Shown here: piece by piece, positions 1 to 7,715 of the stretch
Position numbering within the stretch: position 1 is the first letter of the stretch
How the letters are laid out: every line of letters begins with the position of its first letter
Origin: Sandaracinus sp964481145
GTDB taxonomy: Bacteria > Myxococcota_A > Polyangia > Polyangiales > Sandaracinaceae
Reading direction: 5' to 3'
Length of the DNA: 64,000 nt
NCBI GenBank assembly: GCA_964481145.1
Contig: CAYZTA010000007.1
Span: 1 to 64,000, forward strand
Made by a program: the position numbers and the translations under genes
The notes under the pieces: model-generated
What the model saw: the letters and a program-made list of their open reading frames with translations, nothing else
What the model was told of the DNA's origin: nothing
Databases searched by the model: none

Positions 1-31
1 GGGGTCCCCGAGCCGGCTTTGCCGGGCGGGG

Positions 32-54
32 GGAGGGTCTGCATCAGACCCTCC
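32..54. terminator. Perfect 10-bp hairpin with 3-nt loop
   Basis: GGAGGGTCTG and its exact reverse complement are separated by CAT. No T-tract follows on either strand, so this is a terminator-like stem and not a classical intrinsic terminator. It could close a gene lying left of the window. Confidence 0.4.
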
Positions 55-203
55 GCGATCCGCGATCCTGTATAGAACTGTGGATAACTCGGTATGTTCC
101 GTATCAGGCATGATTTGTGCGTTTGCCCTGAGTGCCAATTTCTCAATGTTTTCTGAGGTCGTCTGAGGTTCCTGTTCTTGGGACGGGGCTGACAACCCAA
201 TGG

Positions 204-221
204 ACCACAATACGTTGTGGT
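204..221. promoter_or_regulatory. Operator-like palindrome upstream of smc
   Basis: ACCACAA and TTGTGGT form a perfect 7-bp inverted repeat around TACG, about 110 bp before the smc start codon. The size and symmetry suit a dimeric repressor site. No binding factor can be named. Confidence 0.3.
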
Positions 222-333
222 GGTCACCCGTCGAGCCACACCAGGAATCGAAGAAGATCATTGCGATCGTCGACGCGCGATCGTACAAGGGGGGCCTCGT
301 GCGATCACGTTCGAGACATGGGAGTCGCGTCGG

Positions 334-3300
334 ATGAAGATCAAGAAGGTCGAGATCTGCGGGTTCAAATCCTTCGTCGACCGCACCGTCGTGCTCTTCG
401 ATCACGACGTGACAGCGATCGTCGGGCCGAACGGATGCGGTAAATCGAACGTCGTCGATGCGATCCGTTGGACCATGGGTGAGCAATCCGCGAAGAACCT
501 TCGCGGCAAATCCATGGACGACGTGATCTTCAACGGCAGCGAGACGCGCGGACCGCACTCGTTCGCCGAAGTCACGCTCACCTTCGACAACACCGATGGC
601 CTCGCACCGCCCGAATATCGCGAATATTCGGAGATCGCCGTCACCCGCCGTCTCGATCGTTCCGGCAACAGCGACTACTTCATCAACAAGACGCCCGTCC
701 GCTTGATGGACATCACCGACCTCTTCCTCGGCACGGGCGTCGGCGCGAAAGCCTATTCGATCATCGAGCAGGGCAAGATCGGCTACATCGTCAGCGCCAA
801 GCCCGAAGACCGCCGTGGCCTCATCGAAGAGGCTGCGGGCATCACGAAGTTCAAGGCCAAAAAGAAGCAGGCCGAGCGCAAGATGGACCAGACGCGGCAG
901 AACTTGCTGCGCATCGGGGACATCGTCACCGAGATCGAAAAGAACCTCTCGAGCCTCAAGCGCCAAGCGCAAAAAGCCGAGCGTTATAAGCAATATCGCG
1001 CAGAGATTCGCGATCTCGAGCTGCTCGTCGCATCGCACCGATGGCTCGAGCTGACCGTCACGCAACGTGTGATCGCGACCGAGCTCAACGCTGCCAGTGG
1101 CGCGCTCGAAGGCCATCGCGCGGCACTTCGTGTGCGCGAAGCCGAGCTCGAAGGCGAGCGCATCGCGGTCCAGAGCGCCGAGAATGAAGTCGAGCGCGCC
1201 CAGCGAAGCGCCTACGAGCTCGACAACACCGTGCGCACTCTCGAGGGCCGCGTGGTGCAGCATCGCGACCGCCTCGAAGGGTTGCGCGAGAGCGAGCGAC
1301 TCGCCGAGCGCGAGCTCACCGCGATGAGCGAGCGTCGTGCGGTGCTCGCCCAAGAGCGCGATGGCCTCTTGACGACTCTGGCAGAGCTCGAGCAAGTCGA
1401 GCGAACCGAGCAAGCCGAGCTCGAACGCGAGACGGGTATCCTCGACGAGCGCAAGCTCGCAGCGCAGGAAGCGGAGCAAACCGTCAGCGCGGCGCGCTCT
1501 CGCTTGAGCGAAGCACAACAACGAATCGCGCGTGCGGAGGCCGTGCTCAAGGGCTTCGAACGCCGTCGTGACGAAGCGCGCATGCGCCTCGAACGCATGC
1601 GCACCGAGCGCGAAGAGCTCGAGAGCCGCACGGTCGAGCTCGCCCAGGAAGCGAGTGAGCTGCGCAACCGTCTCGAGGGCCTGCGCGAAGGCAAAACCAC
1701 GACGAAAGAGCGGAAAGAGCAGCTCGAAAACGAGCTCAAAGAGCTGCGTGGACAGATTCAAGAGAGCGAGCGAACCGTCGATCGGCTCCGCTCGGAACTC
1801 GCCGAAAAGCGTTCGCGACTTCGCTCACTCGAAGAGATCACGAAGAAGTTCGAAGGCGTCGGGGCAGGCGTTCGCTCGGTGATGACGCGCTTCGGGAACA
1901 CCGAAGAAGAGCGCGCACAAAAGGGTGTGCTCGGCCTCGTCGCCGATCGCATCGATTGCCCCGAGGCGTATACGCAAGCACTCGCGGGGGCGCTCGGCGA
2001 GCGGCTTCAGCATGTCGTCGTCGACGATCTCGAGGCGGGTCTGCGCGTGCTTGCGTTCCTCGAAGAGGGAGATCGCGGGCGCGCCACGGCGGTGCCGCGC
2101 AGCCCTCGTCGCGTGATCGCTCCGCTTTCGCAGTTGCCTGATTCAGCGAGTCCCGAGGGAGATGGAATCGTCGGTTGGCTCGCGGAGTTGGTGCGCGGTG
2201 CCGATGGTGATGAAGGCCTCGTGCGCCACTTGCTCGAGGGCGTGCTCGTGGTGCGCGATCTCGATTCCGCCAAGCGGCTTTACGAGGCGGGCCTTTTCGC
2301 CGCGCTCTTCGTCACCGAGCGCGGTGAAGTGCTCGGCAGCGCGGGATCGCTCACGGGCGGTCGCGGCGACCAGGTGGGCGCGCACATGATCGCGGTCAAA
2401 CGCGAGATTCGCGACCTTCATGGCGTCGTGGCCCAGCTCGACTCCGACATGACGCTCGCTGTGGCGCGCCACGGGGAGCTGCGCAACGGCATCGCGTCAA
2501 GGCAGGCTGCGCTCGACTCGGCACGCAACGAGGCGCACGACGCCGAAATCGCGATCGTCAAAGCGGAGAAGGATCTCCGGCGCGCGGAAGAAGACCTCGC
2601 GCGCACCCGCACGCGCCTCGAGAAGGTCGTGCAAGACGCCGACGATCTCGGGCAACAGCTCGCGGATGCCCAAGGTGAAGGCGAAGGCGCGACCACTGAG
2701 ATCGAACAAGCGACGCGCGCCAAGAGCGAGAGCGAACAGGCGCTCGAATCGAGCGACATGATTTGGGACGAGCGACGCTCACTCGTCGAGCAGCAGAACT
2801 CGCGCGTGACCGACGTGCGTGTTCGCGCGGCCCAAGCGCGACAACGTGCCGAAGGAGACAGGCAAGCGCTCGATCGCCTCGATCGTTCGATTCAAGAGCT
2901 CGGAGAGCGAGAGCTCCGTCTGCGCGGCGATCTCGACCGCGGGGCGCGTCAACAGGGAGAAACCGCGGGCGCGCTCTTCGTGACGCGCGATGAGCTCGCG
3001 CTTTCGGTCGAGCTCGCGATGAAGGCGCACGAAGCGCTTCGCGAAGTGCGTGAGCGCTACGACGCCGCGAAGATGGAGCTCGGAGAGCGCGAGAGCGATT
3101 TGCGCGGCATCCGTCAGCGCATCGATGAGGGGCAGACGCGCGTCTCGAAGCTGACGCTGGAAGATCGCGAGCTCGCGATGGCACTCACGCACCTGCTCGA
3201 TCAGATCCAAGAACGCCATCGTTGCGACCTTCGGAAGGTGCTCGGGGATTATCATTTCCGTGAGGTGCCGGACGATTCGGTCAGGACGCGCATCGACGAG

Positions 3301-3966
3301 CTCTTGCGGCTCGTGGAGCGCATGGGCGAAATCAACCTCACGGCCATCGAAGAGTACGAGGAGCAGAACAAGCGCTTCGAGTACTTGAATGGACAAAAGG
3401 TCGACCTCGAAGAGGCGCTCGTGCAGCTCGAATCGGCGATCAAGCAAATGAACCGCGAGAGCAAGAAGCTCTTCCGCGAGGCCTTCGACGCCATCAACGA
3501 TCGCTTCCAAGTCGTCTTCCCGAAGCTCTTCGGTGGCGGTAAGGCAGAGCTCAAGCTCACCAACCCCGAAGATCTCTTGGAGACCGGCATCGACATTCTC
3601 GCGCAGCCACCTGGCAAGAAGATCGGTTCGATCGAGCTGATGAGCGGTGGAGAGAAGGCGCTCACCGCCGTCTCGCTCATCTTCTCGATCTTCCAGTACC
3701 GCCCGAGCCCCTTCTGCTTGCTCGACGAGGTCGATGCCCCGCTCGACGAAGCGAACATCGGCCGCTACTGCGACGCCATCCGCGCGATGACCAAGCACTC
3801 CCAGTTCATCGTCATCACACACAGCAAGAAGACGATGCAGATGGCCGATGTGCTCTATGGCGTCACCATGGAGACGCCCGGCATCTCCAAGCTCGTCAGC
3901 GTCGAGTTGCGTCAAAAAGCGCGGCAAGCCGCGGCGCCCGAGAACGCCGCCACGGCCGTCGCTTGA
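334..3966 (+). CDS. smc: Chromosome segregation ATPase SMC
   Basis: Structural maintenance of chromosomes protein, the ATPase core of bacterial condensin, which works with ScpA and ScpB in nucleoid compaction and segregation. The 1,210-residue product has the full SMC layout: an N-terminal Walker A motif (GPNGCGKSN, residues 31-39), a long coiled coil, a hinge starting near GVLGLVADRIDCPEAY around residue 530, a second coiled coil, and a C-terminal ABC signature (LMSGGEKALTAV) with Walker B (CLLDEVDAPLDE). The frame is open back to 217, but I chose the ATG at 334. It has a GGGAG ribosome site 9 nt upstream, and the protein then begins MKIKKVEICGFKSF, as SMC proteins do. No scpA or scpB lies in the window. 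Confidence 0.97.
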   Translation: MKIKKVEICGFKSFVDRTVVLFDHDVTAIVGPNGCGKSNVVDAIRWTMGEQSAKNLRGKSMDDVIFNGSETRGPHSFAEVTLTFDNTDGLAPPEYREYSEIAVTRRLDRSGNSDYFINKTPVRLMDITDLFLGTGVGAKAYSIIEQGKIGYIVSAKPEDRRGLIEEAAGITKFKAKKKQAERKMDQTRQNLLRIGDIVTEIEKNLSSLKRQAQKAERYKQYRAEIRDLELLVASHRWLELTVTQRVIATELNAASGALEGHRAALRVREAELEGERIAVQSAENEVERAQRSAYELDNTVRTLEGRVVQHRDRLEGLRESERLAERELTAMSERRAVLAQERDGLLTTLAELEQVERTEQAELERETGILDERKLAAQEAEQTVSAARSRLSEAQQRIARAEAVLKGFERRRDEARMRLERMRTEREELESRTVELAQEASELRNRLEGLREGKTTTKERKEQLENELKELRGQIQESERTVDRLRSELAEKRSRLRSLEEITKKFEGVGAGVRSVMTRFGNTEEERAQKGVLGLVADRIDCPEAYTQALAGALGERLQHVVVDDLEAGLRVLAFLEEGDRGRATAVPRSPRRVIAPLSQLPDSASPEGDGIVGWLAELVRGADGDEGLVRHLLEGVLVVRDLDSAKRLYEAGLFAALFVTERGEVLGSAGSLTGGRGDQVGAHMIAVKREIRDLHGVVAQLDSDMTLAVARHGELRNGIASRQAALDSARNEAHDAEIAIVKAEKDLRRAEEDLARTRTRLEKVVQDADDLGQQLADAQGEGEGATTEIEQATRAKSESEQALESSDMIWDERRSLVEQQNSRVTDVRVRAAQARQRAEGDRQALDRLDRSIQELGERELRLRGDLDRGARQQGETAGALFVTRDELALSVELAMKAHEALREVRERYDAAKMELGERESDLRGIRQRIDEGQTRVSKLTLEDRELAMALTHLLDQIQERHRCDLRKVLGDYHFREVPDDSVRTRIDELLRLVERMGEINLTAIEEYEEQNKRFEYLNGQKVDLEEALVQLESAIKQMNRESKKLFREAFDAINDRFQVVFPKLFGGGKAELKLTNPEDLLETGIDILAQPPGKKIGSIELMSGGEKALTAVSLIFSIFQYRPSPFCLLDEVDAPLDEANIGRYCDAIRAMTKHSQFIVITHSKKTMQMADVLYGVTMETPGISKLVSVELRQKARQAAAPENAATAVA

Positions 3967-4031
3967 TAGGAGCTTCTTGTTTGGACTTGTAGGTCACGCA
4001 TCACGACGCGTCAGGGCTCGCGTGCGGTCGC

Positions 4032-4694
4032 TCATGGGTCGAACGAGGTCATTCGCCGGCGCAAGCGTCCGGCGTAGATGCTGTCCGGGTATTTCCGTTC
4101 GAACGCCGCGAGCAACTCTCGAGCGTCCAAAACTCGATGCTCTGCGATCCGCACCTCGATCTCGAGAGCGTCCCTCTCTTCTGCGAGTGCACCGTGTTCG
4201 TAGCGTCGGCGATGCATCGTGAGCGAGCGATTCGCGTCGTCATGACGCCCTCGCGCCTGGGCCGCGCGTGCCGCATCGAGAAGTCTGCGCTCGGCCGTCA
4301 GCGTCGATTCTCGATGTGTGCCCGCGTCGGCGCGGACCGCGTTCGCCTCTGGCACGGGGGTCAGCTGTGGAGCGGAAACCCCCGCATCGATGGCTGGGAT
4401 CGAAGTCGGCACTTCGATCGGCACTTCGACCATCACTTCGCGCACCTCGACGCGCGGAGGCCCGAGCACCGCATAGCCCGCCGCTCCCACGACACTGCCG
4501 AAAACAAAAGCCGCGCCCATCATAAGTTTGGCGCTCATCGTACCCGCAGCACCGACCGCCGCGACCGTCGTCGCTCCCTTGACGCGACCAAGAAGCCGCG
4601 CCTTTTCGATGGCCGACATCGGCGACGCGCTGCGCTCCGCGGCGTAAAGCTCCCCGAGATCTTCGGACGGCGGCTCGAGCAAATCTTGGCTCAC
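4032..4694 (-). CDS. Single-pass membrane protein with TPR-like C-terminal region, sigma-factor partner
   Basis: A 220-residue protein whose start overlaps the end of the ECF sigma gene by 4 bp (ATGA), so the two are probably translationally coupled. Seen: a cytoplasm-like N-terminal segment of about 45 residues, one hydrophobic helix (about residues 48-75), an acidic and Pro-rich linker, then an Ala/Arg-rich helical segment (about 140-220) resembling TPR-like helices (LLDAARAAQARGRHDDA). The gene position and the cytosolic-TM-periplasmic layout suggest an anti-sigma or sensor role, but no zinc-binding anti-sigma motif is visible. The function is inferred from context only. Confidence 0.6.
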   Translation of the reverse strand: MSQDLLEPPSEDLGELYAAERSASPMSAIEKARLLGRVKGATTVAAVGAAGTMSAKLMMGAAFVFGSVVGAAGYAVLGPPRVEVREVMVEVPIEVPTSIPAIDAGVSAPQLTPVPEANAVRADAGTHRESTLTAERRLLDAARAAQARGRHDDANRSLTMHRRRYEHGALAEERDALEIEVRIAEHRVLDARELLAAFERKYPDSIYAGRLRRRMTSFDP

Positions 4695-5224
4695 CGGCGT
4701 CCTCCTTCCTGCGCGGCCATCGCTTCGAGCGCTGCCCGAAGCTTGATTCGGCCGTTGCGCACTCGCGAGTAAAGCGTGTTGATCGGAATACCGAGGGCTT
4801 CGGCCGCATCACGCGGCTCGATGCCATCGATATCGATGAGTGAAAGAGCCGCGCGATGTTCGAGATCGAGCGCCCCAAGGGCCCGATGAAGACGTGCGCG
4901 TTGCTCGGCGCGCAAGAGCTCTTCTTCGGGTGTTCCCGAAGCGGGCTCGTCATTCAACGACACCAACTCGGTGCCTTGCACGTCTTCCCGACTGTTTCGA
5001 GCAAGTCGCTTGTAATTGCCGGCACTTCGAAACGCGAACGCAAAAAGCCATGGCTTGATGGGACGCGCCGGGTCGTAGGTCGAGAGACGATCATGAACCG
5101 CAAGAAACACTTCTTGCGCCACATCCTCGAGATCGCGCGAACGAACGCCGAGCCGCTCGAGACTGCGAATCACGTAATCCGCATGCTCCACAAACACATC
5201 TTCGAACTGAGGAGATCCAGACAC
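4691..5224 (-). CDS. RNA polymerase ECF-type sigma-70 factor
   Basis: A 177-residue sigma factor with region 2 (DLEDVAQEVFLAVHDRL, then PWLFAFAFRSAGNYKR) and region 4 (LDLEHRAALSLIDIDG with the helix-turn-helix AAEALGIPINTLYSRVRNGR). Region 3 is lacking, as is typical of the extracytoplasmic-function group. It probably directs transcription of a small regulon, perhaps including its own operon. The annotated start is a GTG with a weak upstream site, so the exact N terminus is uncertain. It follows the exported repeat protein by 33 bp and overlaps the membrane protein downstream, forming a three-gene unit. Confidence 0.9.
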   Translation of the reverse strand: MSGSPQFEDVFVEHADYVIRSLERLGVRSRDLEDVAQEVFLAVHDRLSTYDPARPIKPWLFAFAFRSAGNYKRLARNSREDVQGTELVSLNDEPASGTPEEELLRAEQRARLHRALGALDLEHRAALSLIDIDGIEPRDAAEALGIPINTLYSRVRNGRIKLRAALEAMAAQEGGRR

Positions 5225-5257
5225 CTACAGATGCTTGTAACTCGAAACAGGTTCTCG

Positions 5258-6435
5258 TCACCGAAAGTCGAACGCAAGCTCGAGGCCGAGCCTTCCGGCG
5301 ATCGGCTCGGCTTCCCACACCGCGACCCCATCGACGAGCACCACGGTCCGCACGAGCACCGCCCATACTTCGATGAAGGGGCGAATGCGGACGACCTCGC
5401 CCAGAGGAATGACTCCAAACATCCGCGCACCGATGAACCCCATCGCACTCGTCTGTGCCCGTGGGCTCGCGACCGTTTGCACCGTCGTTTGCAACGCGCC
5501 TCCACCCCCGAGCAAGCAAGCTCCCATTGGGTCGAGGTGTCCACACACCGCGAGATCCGCGTAATAACCGATGACATTGATCCGATCGCTCGAACCAAGA
5601 CGCGCTGTGGCCACTTGCGTCGAAAGCGAGAGCTCGAGTGCAATCTCGAGAAACGAATAGCGAACACCCGCACCCACCCGCGCTCCGAGTGCGGGATCGG
5701 GCGTGGCCCCCACCTCCCCAAGAAACCCCACTCCGAGCGTCACGCCCACAGGCTCGCTAGGTTCACCCTCGGGCACGGATTCCGTTTCGGATTCGGTCAC
5801 CGCCGCGGACTCGGATTCAGCCGCGGACTCGGATTCAGCCGCGGACTCGGATTCAGCCNNNNNNNNNNNNNNNNNNNNNNNNNNNNNNNNNNNNNNNNNN
5901 NNNNNNNNNNNNNNNNNNNNNNNNNNNNNNNNNNNNNNNNNNNNNNNNNNNNNNNNNNCGCGGACTCGGATTCAGCCGCGGACTCGGATTCAGCCGCGGA
6001 CTCGGATTCAGCCGCGGACTCGGATTCAGCCTCTGCCTCGATCGCCCGAAATTCCTCGACCAACATCGAAACTGCCATCGCAAGCGACTCCGCGAGATCC
6101 GCGCAATGCGAGGGCGTCGATAGTTCTCGTCGGCCTGCCGCGACTCCATGCGCATCGATCAAACGAATCGAACCCACGGTCGCGCTCGGTGAGACCCCCG
6201 TCATCTCCACCACGATCCGCATCTCACCGCGCTCATCGAAGGGTGCATACCCCATCCGTGACGCAACCAGCTGCTCGAATTCACCGCGACTCGGACAACC
6301 GCGGAGCGTGGGCGCAAAAAAGTCGAGCGCGATGCTGGAGGTGGATTCCGTTTGAGCGTGGGCGCCCATAGACCACGCGTTCACAGCGACCATCATCGCC
6401 AAAGCGCACGGATACGTTCTGATGCGGAGTTGCAT
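5258..6435 (-). CDS. Exported protein with (AESESA)n linker, spans an assembly gap
   Basis: An exported protein whose reading frame is broken only by the 100-N gap. From the ATG at 6435 it has a signal peptide (ending near AHAQ), a domain of about 100 residues (TLRGCPSRGEFEQLVASRMG, MRIVVEMTGV, LAESLAMAVSMLVEEF) of a kind seen in myxobacterial outer-membrane proteins, an acidic hexapeptide repeat (AESESA) encoded by an 18-bp tandem repeat, and a C-terminal domain with alternating Gly and hydrophobic strands (GARVGAGVRYSFLEIALELS, LELAFDFR at the end) that looks like an outer-membrane beta-barrel. If the Ns and one 55-bp overlap copy are removed, the two frames join into 340 residues. The repeat would span the periplasm or tether the domains (inferred). 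It lies upstream of the ECF sigma gene in the same direction. Confidence 0.65.
5805..6031. repeat. 18-bp tandem repeat split by the gap
   Basis: The unit GCGGACTCGGATTCAGCC occurs three times left of the Ns (5805-5858) and four times right of them (5960-6031), all identical. It encodes an Ala-Glu-Ser-Glu-Ser-Ala repeat on the minus strand. The true copy number is at least four and otherwise unknown, because identical units longer than the assembly word size collapse. Confidence 0.95.
5859..5958. other. Assembly gap of 100 N
   Basis: One hundred Ns inside the repeat. The 55 bases before it (5804-5858) equal the 55 bases after it (5959-6013), which is the signature of two contig ends overlapping by one word length and then being joined by a scaffolder. 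Confidence 0.9.
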
Positions 6436-6444
6436 TCGGAGCCT

Positions 6445-6493
6445 GTTGCGCAACGCTAGCCGACGTCGACGGAACCGTCGACGTCGGCTAGCG
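6445..6493. terminator. 19-bp-arm perfect palindrome plus adjacent 10-bp palindrome
   Basis: Positions 6454-6472 and 6475-6493 are exact reverse complements separated by AA. They abut a second perfect palindrome, GTTGCGCAAC (6445-6454). The element lies between the stop of the DNA glycosylase gene and the start of the repeat-protein gene, both on the minus strand. It could end the first transcript or act as an operator or 5' leader hairpin for the second. No U-tract follows. The 2-nt spacer is very small for an RNA loop, so a DNA-level role (protein site or cruciform) is also possible. Confidence 0.55.
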
Positions 6494-6550
6494 GCGTCAT
6501 CGATCGCGTGATTCGATGAGAGGCCGAATCCACGCTGTCCGTCACCCCAC

Positions 6551-7453
6551 TCACGAAATGATACCTTTTTCGAGAAGACTCGCGCCAAGCGAGCAGAAGT
6601 ACAGATATCCGCGAAACTCACCGAACCGCTCTATGACATGCTCGGTTGTGTCGTCCGTGATGAGCGCGCCGAGCCCGCGAGCGACACCGACATCTCCTGG
6701 CGGAAACGCGTCGAGTCGACCCAGGCCGCGCAGAAGCACCAAACTCGCGCTCCAAGGACCAATCCCTGGTTGCGCGACCAGCACGCGCAGCGCTTCGCTC
6801 GTCGGCAATTGACTGATATGCGCTTCGCTCAACTCACCCGAAACAATCGCGCACGCAATCGCACGCAGCGACTCGGCTTTGCGCGCGCTCAAACCACATT
6901 TGCGCAATTCATCGATGTGCGCGCCCGCGATGATATCGACGCTCGGAAACGCAAATATGCGCACGCCCTCTCTTTCGATCGGCTCACCAAATCGTTCGAT
7001 CAACCGCGTCACGACCGCCATACCGGCATCGAGACTCACCTGTTGAAATGGAATCACATTCGCGAACATTTCGAAGAAGTCGGGAAATCGCGGAGGACGC
7101 ATCCCGCGCAAACCTCGCGCAATCGTATGCAAACTCGGCTCGCGCGCGAGCGCGCGTTCGAACGGCGCGGGATCGAGATCGAGCCCGAGCATCGTCCGAA
7201 TCACGCGGGTCGCCTCCGATGCATCTCGCTCCTCGACACAGCAATCGAGCTGCGGCGCATCGATCGTCCCTTGATTCGTCACCTCGACGAGCACGGGCCT
7301 GCCGCCCATGCGCAGCGCCCGCAGGTAATGATTGTTCTTCCACACATCGACGCGATGGGTGGGGCGGCGTTGGAGCACGCGCACAGTCGCCTCGAGATGA
7401 AAGGGAGAGCGAACTTCAAGCCAGATATGCGACTTTTCTTGGCGACGCGGCAT
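6551..7453 (-). CDS. AlkA-like DNA-3-methyladenine glycosylase (HhH-GPD)
   Basis: Base-excision repair glycosylase of the helix-hairpin-helix GPD superfamily, which removes alkylated bases. The 300-residue product matches the AlkA layout: an N-terminal beta domain, then IPFQQVSLDAGMAVVTRLI (compare the QQ-containing helix of AlkA), the hairpin PGIGPWSASLVLLRGLG (about 229-245), and the catalytic Asp in FPPGDVGV (Asp254). It appears intact. It sits alone on the minus strand between the repeat-protein operon and the toxin-antitoxin pair. A near-perfect 11-bp inverted repeat lies just upstream of its start codon. Related OGG- or MutY-type enzymes are less likely, because no Fe-S Cys cluster or OGG Lys motif is visible. 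Confidence 0.88.
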   Translation of the reverse strand: MPRRQEKSHIWLEVRSPFHLEATVRVLQRRPTHRVDVWKNNHYLRALRMGGRPVLVEVTNQGTIDAPQLDCCVEERDASEATRVIRTMLGLDLDPAPFERALAREPSLHTIARGLRGMRPPRFPDFFEMFANVIPFQQVSLDAGMAVVTRLIERFGEPIEREGVRIFAFPSVDIIAGAHIDELRKCGLSARKAESLRAIACAIVSGELSEAHISQLPTSEALRVLVAQPGIGPWSASLVLLRGLGRLDAFPPGDVGVARGLGALITDDTTEHVIERFGEFRGYLYFCSLGASLLEKGIIS

Positions 7454-7466
7454 GTGGATTGAGCTC

Positions 7467-7496
7467 AGGCGAGTGCATCATACCTTGCACACGCCT
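7467..7496. promoter_or_regulatory. Inverted repeat immediately upstream of the glycosylase gene
   Basis: AGGCGAGTGCA (7467-7477) and TGCACACGCCT (7486-7496) pair with one mismatch around an 8-nt loop. The element starts 13 nt before the glycosylase ATG on its strand, where it could be an operator or a leader hairpin blocking the ribosome site. Confidence 0.4.
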
Positions 7497-7532
7497 CACG
7501 ATGATCTCCGAAGGCCCGACAGTGAATTCTCT

Positions 7533-7548
7533 AGTTATTTCAATAACT
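7533..7548. promoter_or_regulatory. AT-rich 16-bp palindrome
   Basis: AGTTATT and AATAACT are exact reverse complements around TC, in an AT-rich patch at the left edge of the stretch that carries the toxin-antitoxin pair. It is a possible protein site. Nothing else supports a function. Confidence 0.25.
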
Positions 7549-7661
7549 CTGCGTGGCCGCGCCGATTTGAATATGACTTTCTAAGTACAGCGAACCGGTG
7601 ACGCCGCTGGGCAGGATGCCTCGGCAGCACATGGGCAAGATCATCAGAGGTGGTGGCTCAA

Positions 7662-7702
7662 GGTTAGGTGGGTTATTATTGCTTTGTGTGTTCCACATAA
7701 CC
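7662..7702 (+). promoter_or_regulatory. Probable promoter/operator of the toxin-antitoxin pair
   Basis: GGTTAGGTGG (7662-7671) and CCACATAACC (7693-7702) form a 10-bp inverted repeat with one mismatch. Between them is TTATTATT, a plausible -10 region. A GGAGG ribosome site follows at 7706-7710, 5 nt before the antitoxin ATG. Antitoxins of this family usually repress their own promoter through such sites (known for the family; inferred here). Confidence 0.45.
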
Positions 7703-7715
7703 TTCGGAGGATGTC

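Larger units (their letters stand above)
1..333. other. Upstream region of smc, no gene seen
   Basis: No convincing coding sequence is present. The stretch opens with short GC-rich inverted repeats, including one 10-bp perfect hairpin that could end a gene lying to the left. It also holds one consensus DnaA-box 9-mer (TGTGGATAA at 79-87) and a perfect 7-bp inverted repeat with a 4-nt spacer at 204-221. A reading frame continuous with smc extends upstream to 217, but its residues do not look like an SMC N terminus. Confidence 0.6.

Noticed and set aside
79..87. Consensus DnaA box TGTGGATAA, possibly a replication origin
   Set aside because: Only one box, no AT-rich unwinding element, and no dnaA or dnaN nearby. 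A chance match is about as likely as not in a window this size.
217..333. Longer smc start at the GTG at 217
   Set aside because: The extra 39 residues do not look like an SMC N terminus, while 334 has a good ribosome site and the canonical MKIKKVEICGFKSF.
2779..3927. Long antisense frame of 382 residues inside smc
   Set aside because: It is a frame shadow in GC-rich DNA with no domain and is fully explained by the smc coding sequence.
5805..6031. 18-bp tandem repeats as a possible CRISPR or VNTR array
   Set aside because: Units are contiguous with no spacers and are coding in frame, so it is a coding repeat.
4856..6355. Plus-strand frame of 499 residues through the gap
   Set aside because: It runs opposite the sigma and repeat-protein genes, and its translation is Arg/His-rich shadow sequence containing the N run.
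6454..6493. Palindrome as the end of an insertion sequence
   Set aside because: No transposase or target duplication is next to it.
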